The notes below the pieces were generated by a model, which had not been told where the DNA came from, ran no database searches, and saw only the letters and a program-made list of their open reading frames with translations. From Thunnus maccoyii (taxonomy: Eukaryota > Chordata > Actinopteri > Scombriformes > Scombridae), in contig NC_056546.1 of the NCBI RefSeq assembly GCF_910596095.1, forward strand, positions 26,314,925 to 26,378,924: a stretch of DNA of 64,000 nt, in the 5' to 3' direction. A program made the position numbers and the translations under genes. How positions within the stretch are numbered: the stretch's first letter is position 1; each line of letters begins with the position of its first letter. Of the stretch, positions 39,127 to 50,494 are shown piece by piece.

Positions 39127-42100
39127 GATTTCCTGAACAATTGCTGCTAAAGATGAAAGATGATGGTGATGAAGTGTGAGCGACATTCACGGCTTACCTT
39201 GAGAAAGTGTAGGTTAAAAAAATGTAAATGGCACATCTGGGAATTCTTCACCAGATGACCCCAAAATTCACACATATCCCATGAAGAACAGTCACATAAT
39301 TGGCTGCCTAAGAACAAAATATTATCTCACATCTTCATCGAAACTCAATAACCCTCCCTGGCCGTAGGTTATATCCCAAACACGCACACAAAAACTCACA
39401 CACAGACACACACACACACACACACACATGCACACACACACACACACATCTCCCCTTCTGTCAAGACACACCTTTGACCTCAGAGTTTGCTGGTGTGCGG
39501 CCAGGCAGAATGACATCACTTCCTTTTGGCAACTTGACAGGCGCTTCATCACTGAAGTGGCCCCAGGCTTAAGAGAGCAGTGGAAGAACAAAAAAACAAA
39601 AAAAAACAATAATGATAATAATTATACCTTCACACGTAATGACCAGAGCCCATGGGCCACAATACATAACAGCTGGGCCTGGGAGCTGTCAGACAGCTAG
39701 ATAGTGAGCGAACACTCAGTCCTAACCAAAGACAGATGTGAATTATAGCTTGTGACACATAGCCGCATGGTTTGTAACATGTTGGAGGCTGGTTTAGATC
39801 TAAAGATCTTAATATACTCTTGCAGGATGACTTTCAAAACACCGAAAATCAACATTAGAGTTTGACATAGGTCAACCTGTCACCAGTTGCAGCCTGCAAA
39901 AGAGTTGTTGCATGTATTTGATAAAAAAAAACAACACTTGCGGTCCTTTGCAGTGGTGTGTGTGCATGCAAGTGTGTGCATGAAGATGGCTGGGTAATGA
40001 GAGGAGGTGATTAATGCTGCAGGCCAGATGAGGGCAGAGATAGAGGAACAGGCCTTGCCACAACACCTACACTCACCGTTATGGTGCCTTCAAGCTCTGT
40101 TTATTCTCAGGTCTCTCCATCACATACACTGTCTGTATTTTTCTTTCTCATCATCACACACTCTCAGCCACTCCTACATTCCCATTCCCAATGCAATCAC
40201 AATTTCACTCTTTTAATTACACTACCACTCATACTCATGCCTACACACCCTGATCAACCTCTCCATTGGAGTGAAACAGGTCGGTGAGCTGTATATTCAA
40301 ATCATAACAAACCAAAGCTAGCTTGCACAGCTAATAACATGATGACCCACATCATGCTCAGACAGACAAAATGTGTCCCAAGTGGAATGTGATGGTTGAT
40401 ATGAACCTTACTGTATAAACAATACTAACCTCTGATCTAATATTGCTGCACAGGTTGTTCTGACATATGGGAAACAAAACAAAAAAGATGCACAGTGTAT
40501 ACTGGTAAACTGTTAGTACACCGTGCACTGTCCTGTTACTTTTTACGTGAGACACCAATGTCACCAAGACATTGTTTGGACTTGAGACAAAAAGTGACCT
40601 GGAAAAATTCTCGACACGTGACGGTAACAGGAATAGACACAAAACATTCATATAGATGTAGTGTTCTTAGATTTAGCTATGCTACACTGAGACAGAAGAT
40701 TCCATGCTGATACTTTTGCATGAGCTATGTTGAGAGACAGCAGCTCCATGCATGCTTACATTTTTGTGTGATAGTAGGTGCATACAACATTCTTGTAAAT
40801 GCTCCAAGAGTTACGAGCTTCAATTAAAATGACTTAGCATGTAGCTTTAGCACTGCTAAGTTCTGTCTTTTATCTGATTTTTCTCTTCATCACATTTCCT
40901 GTAACATAGTAGTTACCTTACAATGACAACTGATTGCAGTTCATACTTTAGTCACCATTGTTCTGTCACTGCATAGTACATTTATTCTACAGTGAGCACA
41001 CAATAATACATCATCTCTCTATTGAAGGAGGGGGAGAAAAGACAACACTGGTAGAATGAAAAGACTCTCCTGCAGATGTTTGGACAGGCAGGTATAGTGC
41101 AGTGATGATAGGGACTGTGATGAAAATTAAAGAAAAATTACAGCATGTGTTTGTTGGATCAGGTGGGAAATGTTCTGAGTAGTTTTTATGAGTTTCCCTC
41201 CCACACTTCAATAAACTAAATATGCCTTACTTGAAAGAGTAATCCAGTACTCTTTCCAACCCGAACACACACACATGTCCCAACTTTTTTTGTAATCTAG
41301 TGATCTCATGCTCATTGCATCTGGCCTCAAGTGATCATAATGGAGCAAGTTCAAGTCCCTCAGCACACCCTGTTTTCTACATTAGCCCTGTTCTTGCGCT
41401 TGTGACAGTCAATGATAGGCATCTGATTCATTCATCATGGGGTTAACACTGTTGAAATCAATGTGCGTGTGTGTGTTTGTTTTGAATTGAGGTTTGCATC
41501 ATAGTTGAACACCTACGCCCTATTTTATCCAACTTTCAATTCAAACATAAATACATACACAAAAAATCACATCTCCAGAGCTTTACTCATACCCTACCCT
41601 CTTGGCAGTGTGGCAAGAGGAAAAAATAGTTTTACCTCTTTAACTTTCATATATGCAGGAGCAACAGAAGTACAATTCCTTGTTCTGTTTGACTGAAGCT
41701 GCACCTACTAAAGGCACATCTTCATAAACACACACAAACAACATACACAGACATCCATGTGTGCAGATGTGAAGTGATCCCTACAGTGTCCTTGCTCCCA
41801 CTGGATAATAAAGTCAGCTCATGTCAAATGTAGCTGCATGTGTAAAATGAGCAGAGAGACTACAGGGAGTGCAGAAGTGGGAAGATCACAACCGGACCAA
41901 CTGTTTTCATTCAAACAGGAGACACAGCCAGTCATATTCAAGCATTCTCATCTGCATCAGGAGGGAAAGAGCAGCGGGCTCAAACGGTGGACAGCAACGA
42001 CCCCTACTGGCAGGACAGTAAACTGCCAAGTCAATGACAATTCATTGAACATAATTAACACTTTTGACTCACACTGACTCACAATCTAATCACTGGCATG

Positions 42101-43055
42101 TGAACTAATATTTTCATTCCGTGACTGTTAAACCAAGTTATTGATGTTTATAAGAGGAATGTGACCATATGCTATACTGCTACACTAATGAAATGAAATG
42201 GTCCAAGAGTTAAACTGAGTCTCTGGAAAACTGTTTAAGACCAGAGAAAAGCAGATGTGGAATGATTGAACTCTTAACCTCAAAATTTACAATACAAAGA
42301 AAAAAAATCTTGACTTGAAAATCTATGATTTTAAGGATTTGCTGTGGGCATGATTTGAGAATTTATAACAATTTAAATTACTTTTGAAATTAAATTTCAC
42401 ATCATGCAAGATGTAAAATTTGACATCCACTTTAAACAAATGATTATTATATGATACAATATGAAGTCAGCTTATAGCCTACTGTAAGTGTAACTGTACT
42501 TCCCTTTTTAAGCCTGAGTCTGTGCAGAGATGGAGAGATGCTGCCCCCTGCTGACCGCGAAGCTGGAATACTATTTCAGTTTGTAGTCTGTACTCAAATA
42601 ATCATGCTTACCTGCTTTGTTGCCACCATTTCCATGATGTTTTTGTCAAGTTTGTCCTAAAATATTTATATAAATGACATAATGTGTCTTTGTTGGTATA
42701 AAAAACATCACATCAGATAATGCAAATATATTCTAATGCCTCCCTATATGCTTAGATAAATTCTCTGTGTAGACTTTTGTGTGTCTATAAGTGAATTTAA
42801 GAGATCTTACTGTAGCCTGTTTTATGGTATTTGGTATGGTTCTATGATGTAACTGTAATATTCCTGTTGACTCGTGGTTTATGTGTAAGGGTTCCCAGTT
42901 ACGTTACATTTAAAGCTGTATCACTGTTCTTGTTCTCGTTACGAGCTTCAATGGTCACAAAGAGATGCGACGAGAATCCCGATGTGAATAGGATTTATAT
43001 CTTTTTTCAACAAAACGAAATGAATTCACATAAATATGCGATAGAGCGCTATCAA
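35575..43055. other. intergenic, microsatellites and faint repeats
   Basis: CA runs lie at 39088-39124 and 39405-39450, and a GT/TA stretch at 37712-37745. The interval 38220-38770 is rich in 'gtaattacaa'/'aagtaatta'-type phrases typical of a fish palindromic repeat. The stretches 36540-36780 and 37180-37430 are non-repetitive and could be conserved non-coding DNA. No exon is recognised. Confidence 0.4.
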
Positions 43056-43060
43056 AAGAC

Positions 43061-43154
43061 TGCTCCAGGTGAGGCTCGAACTCACAACCTCGGCATTGCT
43101 CTACAGTGTACTGTCATATAAGTACCGCGCGCTAACCGATTGCGCCACTGGAGC
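43061..43154 (-). tRNA. tRNA-Ile (anticodon UAU), with 20-nt intron
   Basis: The minus strand folds as a complete tRNA. The acceptor stem GCTCCAG pairs with CTGGAGC, followed by discriminator A (43061). The D arm is GCGC/GCGC, the anticodon stem is CGGTA/TGCCG and the T arm loop is GTTCGAGCC. The anticodon TAT is at 43120-43118 (read on minus). After position 37 there is a 20-nt intron (43116-43097, TGACAG...GAGCA), leaving a 74-nt mature tRNA. Vertebrate tRNA-Ile(UAU) genes characteristically carry such an intron. The internal A box (TGGCGCAATCGG) and B box (GGTTGTGAGTTCGAGCC region) are intact. A TTTT terminator follows about 4 nt downstream on the minus strand. UAU decodes the AUA isoleucine codon; the first U is probably modified to pseudouridine (established for the family). 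The gene looks functional. Confidence 0.96.
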
Positions 43155-43589
43155 TCACTACAAGCCAGCCGCAGTTCAGTTTATAAACAAGCAACATCTA
43201 ATCAATTGTTCCTGTGTCGTCTGTCTGAATTTATTTGATGACGCTGTTACTAAAGCTACTCACAAACGTTTATATTTGAGATGAAAGTATGAAACCACAA
43301 CGGTAGGCTCAACGAATAATGGTGAAATGACAGCTACTTTCTAACACGCAGTGCCATTTAGGGCACACAAAATAATACAAACGATGTCACTATGGACCCA
43401 AATTTGAATTAATGGCCAAATAATGTGTCGGCTGGGACTTTTCATGACCTCCAGGACCCTGCGTCTTGCTAGTGAAACCGAGCACAGAGCGGCGCTGCTT
43501 ACCAGCTGGCTGTCGAGCTCAGGTCACGAGGATGGGTCAATGACGTCATGCACAACAGACACACGAGGAAACATTCATACTACTTATAT

Positions 43590-44168
43590 TCATCTTAAGA
43601 TTTGTGGATATCAATAACAAATGTGATTTTTGTAAAAATGAAGAAGACAACCTAACATCTTTTTTATGAATGTCAGCACACATCAGGATTCTGGGGGAAA
43701 AAATTGAGGATTATTCTGACACTCAATCCAACCATTCAATTAAGCAGGAAGCCAAGGATGTAATATTATACTATGAAAACAAAAACCAGACTGTCAGTTT
43801 ATTAATTTTACCGGGAAAATTTCACATCCATAAGTCCAAGTTCTGGAGGTCTAGAAAGTATTTTGAGTTTATCCAAGTTATAAACAATAAGAAATGTGCT
43901 CATACAGTTATTACGCTCCAAGACTTTTGAAAGAAATCTGATTTTATTGCCTACCTTTTCTGATAAGTTACTTTCTATCTAGTTATTATTATTACTATTT
44001 ACCATTTGTCCTGTTACCTTGTTGACGGTATCGACAAACTCAAAGTGAAGTCATGTCTTTTATGTTATCTTTATTTCATTATGATGCCAAATTGTTTTCT
44101 GTTATTGTATTATCGTCACACACATTGCAAGTGATGCTTTCTTTAAATAAAGTGATGGAGAAAGAAAA
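43590..44168 (+). mobile_element. 5'-truncated L1-type LINE (end of ORF2 plus 3'UTR)
   Basis: The plus strand reads the C-terminal part of a fish L1/Tx1-clade ORF2. A zinc-knuckle-like 'CDFCKNEEDNL' lies at about 43620-43655. After a frameshift it continues as a 'FWGK'-like and 'LILPGKFHIHKSKFW' series (about 43795-43850). The frame ends at a TGA near 43930, and a 3'UTR follows with AATAAA at about 44146-44151. Stop codons and frameshifts show that it is dead. It lies about 450 bp from the tRNA gene. Some retroelements target tRNA genes, but nothing here shows targeting. Confidence 0.75.
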
Positions 44169-44169
44169 A

Positions 44170-47100
44170 CTCATATTACCTATCATTTTATGATAATGTG
44201 CACCTGTGATACCCAAATGTTGCAATACTGAACCTCTTGTTTACCTGCACGCAATAAAAAAAATCACAAAACAAATGTCTTTACGGTCATTCAACCGTTG
44301 TTTAAATGTAGAGTGGCAAATATAGCAAACTGTTACCCATAGTTTTCTGGTGTGCCTTCCTCCTCATAACCAGCAGATGAAAGGTGTTTTTAGGCACAAT
44401 ATCATATCTAGCCCAATTAAATGTCCAACAAGTAGCACAGCCTAATGTAGTTTTATTGATATTGGGACAGGTTCAATTAAGTTAATTAAAAGTACATTGA
44501 TAATGCACTAAACCAAATAACAACAACAACTCTCATCATAATCTTAGACAAATTGGTAATAGTTTAGTAACACCCAACAATTACAGAGGACAGCAGCTGT
44601 TCTCTAATGGTAGCAGATAATGTGAATTTTGATACAGACATTCTGAGACGCCACATTCATGTTCTCTGTTTAGACTATTCACTGTAAGCTTAATTTTAAA
44701 GGGGATAGGAAGATTGGGATGGACATGATAACAATGTTTATGTGTTTCATGTGTTGTTTTTATGTGTTCAGCATTTCATTTCTTTCTGTAATTAACATCA
44801 TTATGGTGTTTCTGGTACAATTCTGTGCTTAATGTCCAGCCATTGTCTATCTGTCTCTTGTTTATCAACCTATTTTTACTGGTATACTGCCATATTGTGT
44901 TACACTGTGGTCCATTTCAAACATTTTCACTGTACAGATTGTACCTGTGTGGACGCATTGTACGTTACATTGTGTTGTTAATGTGTACATGGTGTTATAT
45001 TGATCTGCAATGACCTGAACAGAATATCCACTAAGAAGATAGTAAACTATCTATTTATTAACTAACTGACTACTTATTAACTTTTTTGTAAATATTTACA
45101 TGGAAAATCTTACCTTTAATCAATATCTTCCTCCCTTTTATACATGTTTATCAAATAATGTGTTTTTTGTAGTCTTACTGTTGTAGGCATCCATGATCCA
45201 GCTGTAAGTGCATGAATGTATAGTAATGCATGATTACTACAAGTGACCTGCATGGTTGCATGTGTAAAAAACAGTTTTAGATTAGCATATCACGATAAGT
45301 TGTCATTAATAACACTAACTATTCCTTTAATACTAACATCAATATTAATTGTGTATAATTATTGTGATTCCTTGATTGGATTGGAATCTATAGGCCCCTG
45401 ATGCAGCTTTTGTCTTGAGCTAAAGAATTGAAGAAAGATGCTGTAATGTAAAGAAAAGATTGAGGCAAATTTGTTTTGTGTTGTAAACGAGAACCACAAT
45501 TCACAGAATAACTTCTATGGAGTAATTTCTTTAGAGATGGGATAGAAAAACAATTACATGGCAAGAAAACAGTTGTGTTATGTCACTGTGCATAGGTGCA
45601 TATTAAATATGGCATAATTAATAACATGTAAAATGAAGGGTCTCCACACTCTGAAAGCCAAACAACAGAAGTGCTAATGAGATTGTATTGTATTGTAAGA
45701 GCTATGCATTTGTTTTTCCTCTTTGATAAATATTTTGTAGCATATCGTGAAAATTGTATCCATTCATTATCAGAAATACATGTGAGAATTACACTAGTAA
45801 ATCTTTTACTGTGTATGGAAACAAATAGATACAATCAGTGCCAACAGATCAACCCATGTTCACATTTTGCTGCTTTTATTTGTGCTCACATCCATATTAT
45901 ACAGTTTTAAGGATAAATATTGAATAGCTCTCTGAATACAGCTCTCACTGTATTTTCTCATGTTAATGTCACTCCCACATACATATAGTTTGAATATTTC
46001 AGCAGTGAGATAGCATTTAGTGCTCTAAGCCTTTGATAAGACACACTTCCTCCAAACTAATCAACCAGTCATCTCAAATATGTAAAATAAAATAAAATGA
46101 TGAACTATGGGAGAACAAACTTGTTTTTCATGCCGTTTTAAACAACTGATTTTTTTGTTCAGTGCCACCATTAGTGTTGTCTGTTGTTGCCACACAATGG
46201 TGCGACTCCGTTTCAGTCAATGAGTCCAGCATCATAAAGTCTCCATTGGGCTACTAGGTTGCCTTCAGAGTAGTAATGTACACTGTTAAAGATTTTTCTG
46301 TCAAAAAATGGTAAAAAAAAAAAAAAAAAAAAAAAACAGGCAGCAGGGTTGCCATTAATTTACTTTATAATTAGTGGTGTCTTGCTGTTGCTGAAATTAA
46401 CAGTTTGTTGCTGTTTTTATAAATACAGCATACAACTGTTATTTTCTACTTTTACAGTAAAATACTGCCAAAAGGATTGCAATTCATTACTGTTAATTTG
46501 CACAACAAGTAGCATGTTGTACAAATTTGTACAACATGCTACACAACACACTATTAAGTAATTGACTGCTAGCATTGAGGAGTACAATCAGTTTTGTTAA
46601 ACTTTTAAAGTATTTTTTTCCTAACCTTGCGACTTGATATTACTCACTTACAGTATTTACAACAGTGAATAACCATAGCCATTTGAATTTTGTCTTAAAA
46701 TGTTAAGATACAACTGTCTCACTTTATTAACATTTTAAATGAAGATGCTAAACATGTGTACAGAAATAGAAAGTAATAAAAAAAAGCAATGCATCAAACT
46801 CATTCAGGTAATTAAACCTGCATTTCAGTCATTTAAAAAGTAAATACTTAAACAAGTAATGCAGACTGTCTGAACAGTGTACACAAATAAAGACATAAAA
46901 CATTATAAAAATTTTAACATACTCCTCTAATGCAAGCTGTAACTGTCCAAGTTAAGTGTGTATTTATAAGAGTTTGTAGTGAATGAATGACTGAGAAAGT
47001 GACTGAGTGAATGTCAGTCACTATGAGTGCATGACTGAGTGAGGGAGTTGGTCAGTGAATATCAGTGAGTGAGTGAGTGAGTAAATGAAAAGTGCGGCTA

Positions 47101-47260
47101 AGCGACTGAGTGTGTAGGTGGGTGAGAGGCATCACTGACTTATACAAAGTCCCATCCCAAAGTCCAGTAGTATCTTTAGTAGACAACACACAAGGGTTGA
47201 CTGATTTCATCTTTTTCTGGGTGACTTTCTGTCTGCATCCATTGAAATATACTGTATATA
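44170..47260. other. intergenic; poly-A tract, 34-bp palindrome, GAGT repeats
   Basis: The stretch is AT-rich without exons. An A tract of about 25 nt lies at 46311-46336. A perfect spacerless palindrome is at 46509-46542. Imperfect (GAGT)n/(GAAT)n units fill 46976-47095. Nothing else is recognised. Confidence 0.5.
46509..46542. repeat. perfect 34-bp spacerless palindrome
   Basis: The left half GTAGCATGTTGTACAAA (46509-46525) is followed directly by its exact reverse complement (46526-46542). Similarity stops on both sides. Such a sequence can extrude as a cruciform. The origin is unknown. Confidence 0.95.
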
Positions 47261-47264
47261 GTAT

Positions 47265-47282
47265 TTTATTGAAGCATTTATT
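47265..47282 (-). terminator. poly(A) signals for the GPCR gene
   Basis: Two AATAAA hexamers on the minus strand (47270-47265 and 47282-47277) lie 125-142 nt beyond the stop codon of the receptor gene. They are the nearest canonical signals. Confidence 0.6.
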
Positions 47283-47406
47283 TTCAGTAGTCTAAAACAA
47301 AACTCCTCCATGAAATAATCTTGATAACACTGACTCTCACTGACTTGTCTGTTGTCTAGAGATAAACCCTTACAAGAAAGGGGGCTATAGATAATTCAGT
47401 CACCTT

Positions 47407-48399
47407 TCAGCAGTTATTGGCAACGCTGCTTGTTGGTCTGACATTCTTCTTCACGAAGCACAGGTGACTCATGGAGCTCCTGAGGGCGTCACGATACATG
47501 GAGCTGGAGAAACAGTAGATGACAGGGTCCAATGCGCTGTTCAGGTAGGTGAAGCTGATAGACACCATAAAGAGCTGGGTGATCCGTGTGTAGGATGTGC
47601 AGTCCTCGGGGTAGAACGTCTTGATGTAAATCCCACCCAGGCCTGTGACTATAGCTGGCAGGAAGCAGATGGTAAACACCAAACTGATCACCCCTATTGC
47701 TAGGATGGCTCTCCACATGCTCTTCTGCTGGTTCATCTGCCGTTGGCGCAGGTAGCTGGTAATCCGGACCGAGCAGAACAGCAACATGAACCAGGGCAGG
47801 AAGAACTCTGCAATGTAGGCCACATAGTGCACCTTTATCACCAAAGGAGGTACTTCGTAAGAGCTAAAGCTGCGACACAGGGCAAGGTTGTCATGCTGGT
47901 GCAGGAGGTTGATGGTCAACAACGGAATCCGAAGGGCAATCACCAAAATCCAGATCAGGCCTGCAATCTTCCCTGCCTGAGTTAAGGTCATACGGCTGAT
48001 GCTATGATGTGGGTGGATCACCTTAAAGTAACGATCCAGTGCCACAGTTGTCATGAATGCAATACTAGCAGAGCGATTGACAGACAGCATGAAGAGGTTG
48101 ATGCGGCACCAGACCTGTCCAAACATCCAATTGTCCCCATTCAGGTGAGTGTCGATACGGAAAGGCACGCTGATGAGGAGCAGGAAGTCAGCTAGAACCA
48201 GATTAAAGAGATAGAGAGTGTGGGGTTTCCAGAACTTCATGTGGAAATAAAAAATCCACATGGCTGCTATGTTGCCTGGCAAGCCCACTATCATCTCAAT
48301 GATCATGAAAATCAGCGCAGTCGATGTTCCATATTGGTTGGGTTTGCAGTGAAAGAAAGTGGTTTCATTCATCACCTCGGGGATACCAGCAGAAGCCAT
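47407..48399 (-). CDS. oxer1: OXER1/HCAR-family G-protein-coupled receptor
   Basis: This is a seven-helix class A receptor of 330 residues from the first ATG (48399), with the coding sequence in one exon. An N-glycosylation sequon (N11-E-T) precedes helix 1. Visible landmarks are N43 (1.50), D71 (2.50), the C98-C175 disulphide, D122-R123-Y124, W150 (4.50), P248 in a CFLP motif and a DPxxY variant (D291-Y295). Arg109 in 'LSVNRS' matches the arginine that binds the carboxylate in HCAR2. The helix 3 and helix 7 stretches ('NLFMLSVNR', 'FTYLNSALDPV') are closer to OXER1 than to HCAR2 or GPR31 as I recall them, and the gene sits near haao as OXER1 does in human. OXER1 binds 5-oxo-ETE and couples to Gi; the ligand in fish is not proven. 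It could instead be annotated as an hcar-like gene. The ATG has purine -3 and G +4 context; a longer frame to 48429 needs a TTG start and is rejected. Confidence 0.88.
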   Translation of the reverse strand: MASAGIPEVMNETTFFHCKPNQYGTSTALIFMIIEMIVGLPGNIAAMWIFYFHMKFWKPHTLYLFNLVLADFLLLISVPFRIDTHLNGDNWMFGQVWCRINLFMLSVNRSASIAFMTTVALDRYFKVIHPHHSISRMTLTQAGKIAGLIWILVIALRIPLLTINLLHQHDNLALCRSFSSYEVPPLVIKVHYVAYIAEFFLPWFMLLFCSVRITSYLRQRQMNQQKSMWRAILAIGVISLVFTICFLPAIVTGLGGIYIKTFYPEDCTSYTRITQLFMVSISFTYLNSALDPVIYCFSSSMYRDALRSSMSHLCFVKKNVRPTSSVANNC

Positions 48400-48466
48400 T
48401 TCACCAGTAAATGCAGTCTGATCTCTCAAGTTTTTGCTCCTTTTTCAGCAGATCTTTCAGCAGAAA
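48400..48466 (-). other. 5'UTR part of the GPCR coding exon, with splice acceptor
   Basis: On the minus strand a strong acceptor, a pyrimidine run ending TCTCCTCTTCAAG, lies immediately before 48466. The 67 nt to the start codon contain no ATG and an in-frame TGA, so the first AUG of the spliced leader is the one at 48399. This supports a leader intron, 48467-49229. Confidence 0.6.
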
Positions 48467-48534
48467 CTTGAAGAGGAGAGAAGGACAGAGAAAAGTATTA
48501 TAGGCCTCAATATTTCATGGCCCAAATAGTTGAA

Positions 48535-48770
48535 GCACCAATGTGTAGGATTTAGAGGCATCTGGCAGTGAGGTTGCAGATTGCAACCAACTGAACACCC
48601 CTCCCACTCCCTTTCCCTTTCATAAGAGTTAGATGAGAAGATCGATACCACTTTCATGTTTCTTCGCTAAACATGAAGCTACAGCCAGCAGCCAGTTAGC
48701 TTAGCTTAGTATAAAGACTGGAAACAAGGGGAAACTGCTAGCCTGGCCACCTACCAGTGCCTCCATAGCT
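48535..48770. mobile_element. two adjoining MITE fragments in the GPCR leader intron
   Basis: The segment 48538-48600 matches the 'gtgtaggatttag.ggcatct' end also present at 49441-49465 (family D). It runs directly into 48622-48745, which matches the left arm of the palindromic element at 54176 (family E: 'aagagttagatgag', 'gaagctacagccag', 'gttagctta'). Both are fragments. Confidence 0.6.
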
Positions 48771-49229
48771 CATCAGTCAACACTATATATCTTGTTAGGT
48801 TAACAAGATATATTTTGAGATATAAAACAAGATATTGATCTGCATAGTCAGTGACAGACAAATATGAGAGTGCTATCAAACCGCTCATCGAATTATCTGC
48901 AAAATGTCAAGCTTTTCTTTTAATCTAAACTTTCTATACATGATAAAGCAGTGTTTTAATTTTTAAGTGAAAAATAAGAGAGACATGTCAGCCAGAACAT
49001 GTTCTTTTAGAACCGTTACAATATATGACTTAATGTGTATAATCGTATGCCAAAAGAATTTCACCTTTTCCCATCCATTTATATCCTACAAAACCTAGCT
49101 CAGCATTCTTTATATTGCACATTAATGATGAAAGATACACAGATAATGACCATCGCAAGTTTTCTAGAGTTTAAACTCAAATGAACATGTGATACAGTAG
49201 AGGTAAAAAGTTGAAATTTAAGGACTCAC

Positions 49230-49330
49230 CTGTATCCGTTTGTAGTATTAAATTTGTTGGCTCCCTAAGAAACCTGCTTGCACTCCTTCTCTCAAGTCAG
49301 CGTTGGCTTCCTGGCCACACTGTGTATAAA
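49230..49330 (-). other. probable 5'UTR exon of the GPCR gene
   Basis: The minus strand carries a near-consensus donor, ATACAG|GTGAGTCC, with the exon ending at 49230. Joined to the acceptor at 48467, it gives a 763-bp leader intron. The region just upstream has no ATG for about 100 nt. The 5' boundary is not visible. A TATAAAAG motif at 49325-49332 reads on the plus strand, so it cannot be assigned firmly to this promoter. Confidence 0.45.
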
Positions 49331-49432
49331 AGCTGGCGTTCTCAGAGGGCTTGTCATAACATGAGGATGATGGTTGACGAAGGTTCCAGAGAAAAGTAGC
49401 GGTGAGTTAAGCATGTCTGGTATTTGAGATCA

Positions 49433-50110
49433 CAGTTGTGTGTAAGATTTAGTGGCATGTAGTGGAAAAGACTTGGTAGAAATGGAATATAATATTCATA
49501 AGTATCCCAGGTAGCAAAATTGCTGTGGCCCAGCTCGGCCCATACCTGACACTTTCTGCACTTTCATCCGGTCCACGTACCGCATGGAATGATGGCACTT
49601 GGGCGGTCAGCTCCTGTTTCCCAGATCTGGGCCACAATCAAGCCGTATCTCAACCAAGAAAAAAACAGATAAAACAGAACTGGCCCACATCCAAAATACA
49701 CAAACCTGAAAGCATCACATCTTCAAAAATCAAAAAAGGCCCACATTTGATTTTGGATATTTGGGCCATATTCGCTATTTTACATGCAGGCCATTTAAGG
49801 CTCACATTTTCCATGCCAAAAAAAGGCCAGCAGTGCCACATCATTGCCTGAACTGGCCCACTTCTGTATGCTATGTGTGTATAATAGTGTATAATAAGCT
49901 GAAAATAAGAATTGTTTTGTTTTTGTTACCTTAAAATGAGCTTCTTATATCTACAGAGGGAGCGGGTCCTCTTCCATGGAGCCCGCCATGTTGCACTGCC
50001 ATGTTTCTACAGTAGCCCAGAAACGACAAACCAAACACTGGATCTAGGGAGGATTTTTCCACCATGGGTTCTCCTATGCACTTGGAAGACCTTTGCGACC
50101 TTGACCCTTA
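49433..50110 (-). mobile_element. MITE-like repeat (family D) interrupted by a second repeat
   Basis: The outer element has one end at about 49441 ('gtaagatttagtggcat') and continues after an interruption at about 49866 into 'ataatagtgtataata', 'gagggagcgggtcctcttcca' and a 'cgccatgttgcac' block, up to about 50110. The insert (about 49505-49865) is built of 'tggcccacat'-type phrases. I recognise both families from percomorph genomes by memory; the second copy of one end at 48538 supports the outer one. No coding content is present. Confidence 0.55.
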
Positions 50111-50247
50111 CCTTTGTAAAATTATGTGACATCTGCCCTGCCCTGTCTGGTCCTCATTTCATCACATCTACTGCACTTTATTTCAACTCATTTAGGTGAT
50201 TTATGAAGTGTTCATGTGCCATCCCGAGCACATAGACAACTCCTGAC

Positions 50248-50491
50248 TTAAAGATCCCCTCCGGACATGTATTAAGATAAATACTCTGCTTGGGGCAATA
50301 ATGTGTCTCTGAGATGGTTGTTCCACTGTGCTCATTTTCAATGAGCACAGAGAAACTTTCCACTTTCAGCAGATGAAAGTGAAAACAGTCTTCTCAAACT
50401 CTGCACATACATCATTCTGCACAGTGAAGCTCAAACATCCAACTGAAGCAACAAGAAGAAAAATATATTTTTGAGTGAAGGGGGACTTTAA
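50248..50491 (+). mobile_element. short MITE-like element (family F, copy 1)
   Basis: The ends are TTAAAGATCCCCTCC and a reverse-complement-like GGGGGACTTTAAA. Its right half ('actttccactttcagcagatga', 'cattctgcacagtgaagctcaaacatcca') is repeated nearly exactly at 63815-63915, and its left half at 63017-63085. Confidence 0.7.
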
Positions 50492-50494
50492 ACT

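Noticed and set aside
48400-48429. Ten-residue N-terminal extension of the GPCR
   Set aside because: It would need a TTG start. The first ATG, at 48399, has a good context, and an in-frame TGA lies a few codons above the TTG.
49325-49332. TATA box for the GPCR gene
   Set aside because: The motif reads TATAAAAG on the plus strand, opposite to the receptor gene.
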